Source: Dryococelus australis
Taxonomy: Eukaryota > Arthropoda > Insecta > Phasmatodea > Phasmatidae
Reading direction: 5' to 3'
DNA: 64,000 nt
Assembly (NCBI GenBank): GCA_029891345.1
Contig: CM056997.1
Coordinates: 215,365,212-215,429,211, forward strand
This document shows positions 59,470 to 64,000 of the stretch, one piece after another (position 1 is the first letter of the stretch; the number at the start of each line of letters is the position of its first letter). The notes under the pieces were generated by a model. It was not told where the DNA came from. It was given only the letters and a program-made list of their open reading frames with translations, and made no database searches. Both the position numbers and the translations under genes were made by a program.

Positions 59470-60060
59470 TTTATTTATTTATTTATATATATAGCTTAAT
59501 GCTTTAAATATTAACAGTGTGAATATTTATATCAGTATAGGGCCTATATAAATATATAATATATAATATTCTTTTATTTTTATTAAGACCTCCGTCCCTC
59601 GCGAACTCATATATATGTATTTCACTAACTCTATTCAGTTATCAAAAACAGTAAAAATAGGTATAATGTAATCAGCTTGAAGAACAGGAACAGGCCATCA
59701 TCTGTCGGGTTTCTTGTTATCCACGAGCTGCTGTCGATACACAAACAGCTACTTCATCGCTATTGAAAAGAGTAGTAAACAGTAAACACAATGGTATTCC
59801 AGAAACGTTCAAAATTGCATTACATATGTGCTACTATCTCGGGCGATAGATAAGCCATAACTAATCCTTAACATGTGGAATGTATTTCTGAACGAGTTTT
59901 ATCTGTGTCCTGAGATGATAATGGATGCGCCGCGGTTTATTATTCGCCGCCTCGAGCCAGACCTTAAACAAATGAAAGCGACTCAGAAGTGTACTGTTTA
60001 TCCTGCACGGTTTGTTTATTACGATATCTATAGCACTGGGAGTTATTACAGACTATAAAT
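58770..60060 (+). mobile_element. Probable PIF/Harbinger-like relic
   Basis: GGTATTCCAGAACG-type words occur at 58773, 58836 and 59792, and GATAAGCC with TTAAGG-like context at 58875 and 59850. The frame 59873-60058 reads RFIIRRLEPDLKQ and ends PARFVYYDIYSTGSYYRL. Its spacing recalls the N-terminal region of HARBI1-like transposases (RFR...LxxLRFYATGSxQ). A separate SINE (59248-59400) is inserted inside. No intact transposase, and TIR limits uncertain. Confidence 0.35.
59248..59400 (+). mobile_element. tRNA-derived SINE
   Basis: TGGCTGAGGGGTAGGATGGC (A box) is followed by a B-box-like GCAGGCTCGAGCCCCGG at 59300-59316, then a body of about 80 bp. Confidence 0.65.
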
Positions 60061-60326
60061 AACATTGTACAGCGTAAAAAAAACTAATAATTATTTTTAT
60101 TTTCTGTCATGATGTATTGTTTTCGTTCTTTATTGCGTGACAACTTATGGAACATTATATGGCAAAACAATGTGTCGTGTTTGTGATGGAAAAATTTTAT
60201 ACGTATATTTTAAATAGTGGACATGAATTTTAACACCAGAATTGTAAATTTATTTTTAACTATTTATGCTAAGAAATAAATATTCGATATTTTACGGTCC
60301 TATATATAACATTGTTATATATATAA

Positions 60327-60336
60327 CTCTTTTCTC

Positions 60337-60433
<97 letters not shown>
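60327..60433 (+). repeat. (TC)n(TA)n compound microsatellite
   Basis: TC-rich from 60327, pure TC at about 60343-60370, then about 31 TA repeats at 60372-60433. Confidence 0.95.
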
Positions 60434-60435
<2 letters not shown>

Positions 60436-60559
60436 CTTTGTTGTTATTATTCTCTGTGATATAATAAATTCTATCTCAATTTTAGTTTTTTTTTAATAGT
60501 AATTATCACTTTCTCTATATTGGTTAGAGTAATTTATTTCACGATCACAATTTACACAT

Positions 60560-62150
60560 AATAAATGCGTCTATTGCCATCATTCCAAATGCCTGTCACT
60601 CACGTATCCGCTGCCAGACTCTCTCTCCGCTGTACCGATGCTCCGCAGACTTCTGGCTCGCTGGTTGCTCTCTTCGACACTCGTCACTCTGCTGGCTCGT
60701 CGCTTCGCTCTCTCCGCACACCTGGGCCTTCAAGTCGCACGATCCTCCAAACTGTGAACTGTTGGCTCGGAGACCCATCATCGCGACCTACGAAGTCTCG
60801 CCGGCCCAGTCTAGAAGGTTCCTCGCAACCCCAGTCTCGTTGCGAGAGGAAAGAGCGATAACCAGTTCATTCTTTCCAGCGATAACTCCATAAATTCAAT
60901 CCGTTCATATACAGGAGTACACGAGTCACAATTACCTTATCTGGCACGTGCGGCGTCAATCCATTGTAAATCTCCGCGCTCTTGTCGGGTTACCGATCGC
61001 CTTTGGCACTGGGTCACTCGCTCAAGTGCAGGACGCGACATGGGGACGATGTAGAGCAGCCAACATGTAACTATATATATATATATTACACACACAATAT
61101 TGGAAGGCAGTAAATTGCGTCCCCGCGTTATTCTGTTATTTATTGGAATCAATGTAAAGGTACTATTTGCTGCTGACTTTGTGAGAATTTATTTACCTAT
61201 TGCCACATTAATTTCTTCCCTCACTTTAATGTGTTTTTTTTTAAAGTGAGCCTGAATCCTGCTGGCTGTCTTCAGTAATCTGTGAATTATTTGTTGAAGT
61301 TACAAGTAAATGAAAGTTGATAAACTTTAACGTGTCAGGAAATAAACACATAAAGTTCTTCCCTCACTAAATGTGTCAGTATTGTAAAACGCAAGACGCA
61401 GCAGCCAGTCAGATATCGCAAGGACCGTTCCAAAGCCTCGTGCGGGCAGTCAGCGAATGGGTAAACCCACGTAGAAGGAACATCCGCGCTGTTGCGCCTC
61501 TGTGTACTCGTCTACTCTGTGATAGAACCATCCCGCCACTTATCCCAGGGCACGCCGCTGTTTCCAACTCCGCCGTTGTATAGCCTGGGGATCCTTAATC
61601 TCCTTCGCACTGTCACATTTTCGCCCTACAACACGTCAATAAAATTCGAAGGCGAATCGCGGTCATCAAATATTTACATTCAAAAAATTTGATTAAAAAA
61701 AATATTATTGGATGTGTTTGAAAATGTCTCACGCAGTGTTCTTTACTGGGAGTTTCTAAATTTAAATGTTCTTTGCCACAGATATTTCTTGCACAATGAA
61801 ATTTAATACCTCTGAGATCTTAATATAACTGTGCGATAATTCATTCTCGAAGTATTCACGCTCAGAGAGTTTCTGTATAAATTAATTATCTCCATAAACT
61901 TATTTCGTTTCCAGCCATTTTTGCCATTTTAATGCATCGTGGTGTCGGAAACAAGCACATTTCTCCTGCACAATAATGATTTACTGATCACGCCAAACAC
62001 AGAAGAAATAATTTAACACACCCAATTTGCAAATTTTTTAAATAGGAACTAGAGAAATGCAATTTTTTCAGAGAAACGTGATGGCGATAAAGATGTCTCG
62101 GTGATGTCAGAGTCAGAAAAAATTATTATTTTACCAAATTGATTTAAAGC
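60560..62150. other. CpG-rich patch (60560-61050) and non-coding remainder
   Basis: 60570-60860 is CpG-rich and open for 98 codons, but the peptide (Ser/Arg/Thr-rich) has no family features. 61446-61520 is the partner of the 57726 repeat. A (TA)n lies at 61072-61086. Confidence 0.3.
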
Positions 62151-63060
62151 AGTATGATGGAAATATTTGGCAGCGCTAGGCAGCTTTTGCAGGGAAATAC
62201 ATTGCCGGCTCAAATTAACCTTGCTCTCGGTGGACGCAAGATGATTTTCCCTGGCCTCACGCAGTCAGTAGGCGACAGAGTGCAAGTCTCACATCAGTTT
62301 CGCTTCTGTAAACCTAGCCAGTGGGTAGCCTCGCGCGGAGGTACTAGCATCCGCCCCCCCCCCCCCCCCCCACTTTTCCGTAGCGCGTTCGCAGTCGCGC
62401 GGTAAACATTGAGCCATTACTCGCGACCATTCGTCACGCGTCCACCGGCCCGTGAAATTCCGCAGCGGAAGGATGATGCCGGGGGAAAGGACTGCGCGAG
62501 GAGGGAGGAGAGGGTCTGTTTTGCAACGCGGGTGTTAATAATTCAGGAGGACCCTCTCCAGCTAGCCAGAGCCGTAGGTGTGTGTGCGAGGGAGCTCAAG
62601 GCCTCCGCCTCACCCCGGTGAAAATTTCCAACGATGTTAGTAAATGGAGCGCAGACTTTCTGGAGCAGCCGTTGTAGCGCGAGAATACAAAATGGCTGTC
62701 ATATAATTGTAGCTATAGTGGACTCCATGTGGTCAGCACGACGGCAAAAAGTCAAGGTGATAAGTTAAAGGTCACTAATAATAAATATGTACTTAAAGCC
62801 CTGCAAAATAAGCATTATGATTTCGCATCATGGTAGAATTCGCACTCCTTTATCATAAGCAGTATTGTTTGTTCACTGATTTCTGCATGTGTGTGGAGAA
62901 ATTACACTCATAAAATGAGTGCACATGATTCAAACACACCATTGTGAGGCATTTGTTTATTAATTGAAGCAAAATTGCTCAAGGTGTGTCAAATAAAGTA
63001 TAAATAAATGACAGACATAGTAAGCAGGTACATATGCTTAAAGTGTAACTCATTACAATA
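62150..63060. other. GC-rich patch (62270-62640) with poly-C tract
   Basis: A C run of about 18 lies near 62353-62371. The surrounding CpG density could indicate a promoter or a GC-rich repeat. No gene recognised. Confidence 0.3.
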
Positions 63061-63076
63061 TAATAATTCGAATTTT

Positions 63077-63134
63077 ACAGGTCTATACTTATAGGTTAAG
63101 GATACAGGTCTATACTTATAGGTTAAGGATACAG
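63077..63134 (+). repeat. 27-bp perfect tandem duplication
   Basis: ACAGGTCTATACTTATAGGT + TAAGGAT is repeated exactly at 63077-63103 and 63104-63130, followed by ACAG. Confidence 0.95.
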
Positions 63135-63188
63135 CAGCAAAATATAATTGTAGGTGCTTGGCTGCCATCTATGTTCACAAATATATAG

Positions 63189-63590
63189 TTAGAATGCAAT
63201 CGACTTGAAAACACTCGTAGAATGGTATGAGTTCTTATTCTTCAGTCTTTTTATTTTATTCTGACACTTTCGATGCATGACTAGAATGGCAGTCTTAAAA
63301 GCAGCATATTTGTGTTGTCCTACACTGTTATTCCACAGTAAAAATTGGTATTCACCACATAGTTCTAAATCCAGGGGGAAAATACTTTGATTTGAGTTAC
63401 ACCTAGTCTCTCTAAAGTCGCTTGAATTCATTTGCACCTTAGATATCTCTGCATCTTTTGCATGCAGAAAACGGCCTACAGACTGCTTGAAGTCGATGAA
63501 GTAATTTTCCACCAAAAGATTTCTTATTGAGCGATAAGGCATAGTTGTGAATCTTTTGATTCTCATTCGGTTTGACTTGGGTTCAAACAC
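63189..63590 (-). other. 133-codon open frame, unassigned
   Basis: This is the longest ATG-initiated frame in the last 20 kb. It encodes a basic, hydrophilic peptide (YRSIRNLLVENYFIDFKQSV; FPLDLELCGEYQFLLWNN) with balanced composition, unlike the low-complexity frames nearby. No motif recognised. It may be a single exon, a mobile-element fragment or chance. Confidence 0.25.
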
Positions 63591-63657
63591 ACTCCAACTA
63601 TTCTAATTTCGATTTTCCATGGTTTCCCTAAATTACTTTATGCGAGTGCTGGGATAG

Positions 63658-63768
63658 TTTTTCTCGGGGATCTCCCATTTACCCCGTCCTTGCATTTCAG
63701 CGTTGCTCTATTCGCACCTCATTTCATCTCCATCGGCTCTCAAGACCTCGTTGTTAAGAGCCGCCCAA
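63658..63768 (+). mobile_element. SINE family S1, copy 3 (5'-truncated)
   Basis: Only the body is present: CTCGGGGATCTCCCATTTAC, CCCGTCCTTGCATTTCAGCG, CATCGGCTCTCAAGACCTCG, TTGTTAAGAGCCGCCC. It matches 31175-31275 and the minus strand of 50150-50270. No tRNA head. Confidence 0.8.
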
Positions 63769-63786
63769 ATCTCGCTACTCGATGTA

Positions 63787-63787
<1 letters not shown>

Positions 63788-63862
<75 letters not shown>
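63788..63862 (+). repeat. (CA)n(GA)n compound microsatellite
   Basis: About 8 CA then about 28 GA repeats, starting 20 bp after the SINE body and therefore probably derived from its tail. Confidence 0.95.
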
Positions 63863-63864
<2 letters not shown>

Positions 63865-64000
63865 GACATGAAATCTTGAAGACCCAATTAAATCGAAGAT
63901 GATTTTTAATTTCTCAAAGTAGCGTAAAGGCTGTTATATGGGTATGATGGACGGAATGTAGATTCAATTCACGATAAAAAGGCATGGAGGAATGCCCTCT

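Noticed and set aside
60266-60496. 76-codon plus-strand frame with Ile-Tyr repeats
   Set aside because: It is a translation of the (TC)n(TA)n microsatellite.

Overview
This window looks like a stretch of a large, AT-rich, repeat-dominated arthropod (most likely insect) genome. The basis is eukaryotic texture: long (TA)n, (GA)n and (CT)n microsatellites, tRNA-derived SINEs, decayed LTR and DNA transposons, satellites, splice-like junctions, and protein relics of families I know from arthropods. I see no prokaryotic operons and no intact host gene. Every recognisable coding region except one short candidate exon is a broken copy of a mobile or virus-like element. The species cannot be named from the sequence.

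Layout. 1-4290: relic of a virus-like element with a double-jelly-roll (DJR) capsid gene reading rightwards. A leftward block holds an adenain/Ulp-type cysteine protease, a repeat-rich fibre-like protein and an unknown protein. This is the most unusual item. 5587-7970 and 13089-13482: two sets of inverted repeats, one with its blocks in permuted order, on either side of a dead Ty3/gypsy retrotransposon (about 8000-12400) with gag, protease, RT, RNase H, integrase and a GPY/F-like tail. 13031-13073: the 3' half of an initiator tRNA-Met. 15841-16774: a 934-bp TTAA-flanked terminal-inverted-repeat element. 17078-17239: a GC-rich candidate terminal exon. 20320-21300: a CpG-rich block.

24318-24857: a clean 29-bp minisatellite (18 copies). 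25690-26740: a 1-kb degenerate A-rich array. 27926-27991: a 66-bp perfect palindrome. 31810-36027: a split, frame-broken copy of an uncharacterised multi-copy arthropod protein family on the minus strand, with a tandem-repeat complex (32487-34549) in its middle. 36945-39000: a ~265-bp satellite. 41890-43195: a ~118-bp satellite. 43840-45840: two further degenerate repeat families. 46203-46243: four nuclear-receptor half-sites. 55320-55775: a long-armed foldback element. 58770-60060: a probable PIF/Harbinger-like relic. Several SINE copies, three of one family, are scattered from 17 kb to the end.

The parts do not work together as a pathway; the window records successive insertions and decay. 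Within the first 4.3 kb, the divergent gene order and a preserved 17-bp gene overlap still show how a compact virus-like genome was organised. Protein-family calls rest on motif recognition by eye and need profile searches. Coordinates of decayed elements are approximate.
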